Shown: positions 61,824 through 64,000 of the stretch, in pieces
Layout of the letters: the number at the start of each line of letters is the position of its first letter
Position numbering within the stretch: position 1 is the first letter of the stretch
NCBI RefSeq assembly: GCF_048771995.1
Contig: NC_133063.1
Location: forward strand, 21,887,063-21,951,062
Direction of reading: 5' to 3'
DNA: 64,000 nucleotides
DNA from: Taeniopygia guttata
Taxonomy: Eukaryota; Chordata; Aves; Passeriformes; Estrildidae
Made by a program: the position numbers and the translations under genes
Notes under the pieces: generated by a model
The model's input: only the letters and a program-made list of their open reading frames with translations
Told to the model about the DNA's origin: nothing
The model's database searches: none

Positions 61824-61851
61824 CATCAAAAATCGTCAAAAATCATCAAAA
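61824..61851. repeat. Small tandem repeat (ATCAAAA-type units)
   Basis: Three near-identical units of about nine bases (CATCAAAAA, CGTCAAAAA, CATCAAAAC) lie side by side in intron 2. Confidence 0.85.
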
Positions 61852-62589
61852 CAAAGTGTAGAAACCAGACAGAAATATGGATGTATACACACTTGCAATT
61901 GATTTATCTTTTTCAAATCAATTTAAGGTTATTTTTTATCCTCTGTAACTATTGATAAACAGTTAGGTCTACCTAAAAGTTAATGTCTTCCTTATTGAGG
62001 CTGGAATGACAGCCTTTATACGTCTTCCAACTTTTACTTTCATCCAATTCTCAGGACTAATGTGAAGTGCTGTATTCTGCTACAACAGCTGAGTAGTTTG
62101 TCTTCTGAATGTCTCTTACTGAAAAAAAAAAATGCACATCTTGCCTTGCACCATATTAGCAGGAATTTAACTCAGTTGTTTTTAATGGAACCACTGTTAT
62201 AAGGCTTGTGCAGCCCCTGCCAAATGCATAGCAGCTCTGTTCTTAGCAGCATGCAGTTCAGCAGGTCATGGTGTTCACACTGAAAAGGATTTTCTGCTTC
62301 AAACTCTTAATTCCTGCTGAATTCTCAGCTCCTTTATCCATGTTGTTTTTAACCTCTTTGATGATGGCTTGCCAGAAGCTGAATTTAACAGGCACAGAGG
62401 ACAACTACTAGCAAACACTCCCTTTCAATACAAAGGAAATAGGCAACTTTATTGTCATATCTGGAATAGTAAAAGCCCGGAATTCTCAATGCAAAATTGC
62501 AGTGCAAAACTGGCACACTTCATGAGATCTTCTTCAATGGCAGCACTGCACTTTTAGGTACATTACTTTAGCAAATTTATTTTTAAAAC

Positions 62590-62637
62590 TGCTTTTTTGG
62601 GGTTTTTTTTTTTTTGGGTTTTTTTTTTTTTTTTTGT
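62590..62637 (+). repeat. T/G-block low-complexity tract
   Basis: Long T-runs are broken by GGGG and GGG blocks. It is a third tract of the same kind as 16838-17230 and 55328-55400, about 610 bases before exon 3. Confidence 0.9.
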
Positions 62638-63148
62638 AAGAATTAAAACTGACTGTCCTAGAGCAACCATCTTAACCATCTTTACTTTCTTCCCTTACTT
62701 TATTCTGAAGTGTCTAACAGTGATTTACGAATGCCAAATTTGCATTTTTGAATCCAGATTGGTTCACTTGAGAGTGCTTGAAAGCTGTTGACAGCATTTC
62801 AGTAGCCCCTCTTATGTAAGATAGATCTTACTGAGATTATAGCATTTTTCTTGGAAGGGCATTTCATACATAATTTCCACTCTTCCATTTTCATATATAT
62901 TTTTATCTAGGAAAGTGACAGCAGATCTGGTGAGTTCAGTTTAGAACTAACCTGTATTTCATCAGTTTGTGAGGCAAAGGTAACTGAAAAAATGACTGTT
63001 CTTGTACTAATTTTTTCTAGTAAGTAAAAAAATACATCTTTCCCGGGGAGTTTTCATCTGCATTAGATATGTAGGGGAGCATCCTCATATAATTTAGTCA
63101 TAAATTATGTGGCTGGTTCATTGAACCACAGGATCTATGTGCTATTAA

Positions 63149-64000
<852 letters not shown>

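Overview
This is a window of a vertebrate nuclear genome, almost certainly from a bird. The evidence is a split gene with canonical splice sites and a vertebrate NMDA-receptor protein, many short 5'-truncated CR1 LINE tails, AT-rich non-coding DNA around one GC-rich CpG island, and almost no other repeats. Recurrent T/G-block low-complexity tracts would suit a songbird, but the sequence does not settle the species. No prokaryotic-style operon, CRISPR array, tRNA or rRNA gene is visible. I recognise only one protein-coding gene.

Layout. Bases 1 to about 31950 are non-coding DNA upstream of the gene, with CR1 fragments, simple repeats and no credible exon. A CpG island lies at about 31950-33620 and holds the probable TATA-less promoter, the 5' leader and coding exon 1 of GRIN3A (plus strand, 32783-33397). 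Intron 1 spans 33398-56922, about 23.5 kb. Exon 2 is 56923-57527. Intron 2 spans 57528-63246. Exon 3 starts at 63247 and is still open at the window end. The three exons join in frame (phase 0, then phase 2) and encode about 658 residues: signal peptide, amino-terminal domain, the S1 half of the glycine-binding domain, and the start of membrane helix M1. The rest of the receptor (M1 end, pore loop, M3, S2, M4, C-tail) lies beyond base 64000.

Biology. GRIN3A encodes GluN3A, an NMDA-receptor subunit that binds glycine, lowers calcium permeability and magnesium block when it joins GluN1/GluN2, and forms glycine-gated excitatory channels with GluN1. A gene-poor 5' flank fits the known gene desert 5' of GRIN3A in mammals. 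From general knowledge of avian synteny (the ALDOB neighbourhood) the locus may be Z-linked; the sequence itself does not show this.

Most interesting non-coding signals: overlapping upstream ORFs at the GRIN3A start; a G-quadruplex-capable tract in the variable linker of exon 1; a perfect 32-bp repeat present twice 2.9 kb apart in the upstream DNA; a diverged direct duplication of about 200 bp at the 3' end of intron 1; a strand-biased 390-bp T/G tract; an extreme C-tract (G4 on the minus strand) in intron 1; a CpG-enriched candidate enhancer in intron 1; and an old, unusually long antisense CR1 relic. I found no clear evidence of a new genetic system.
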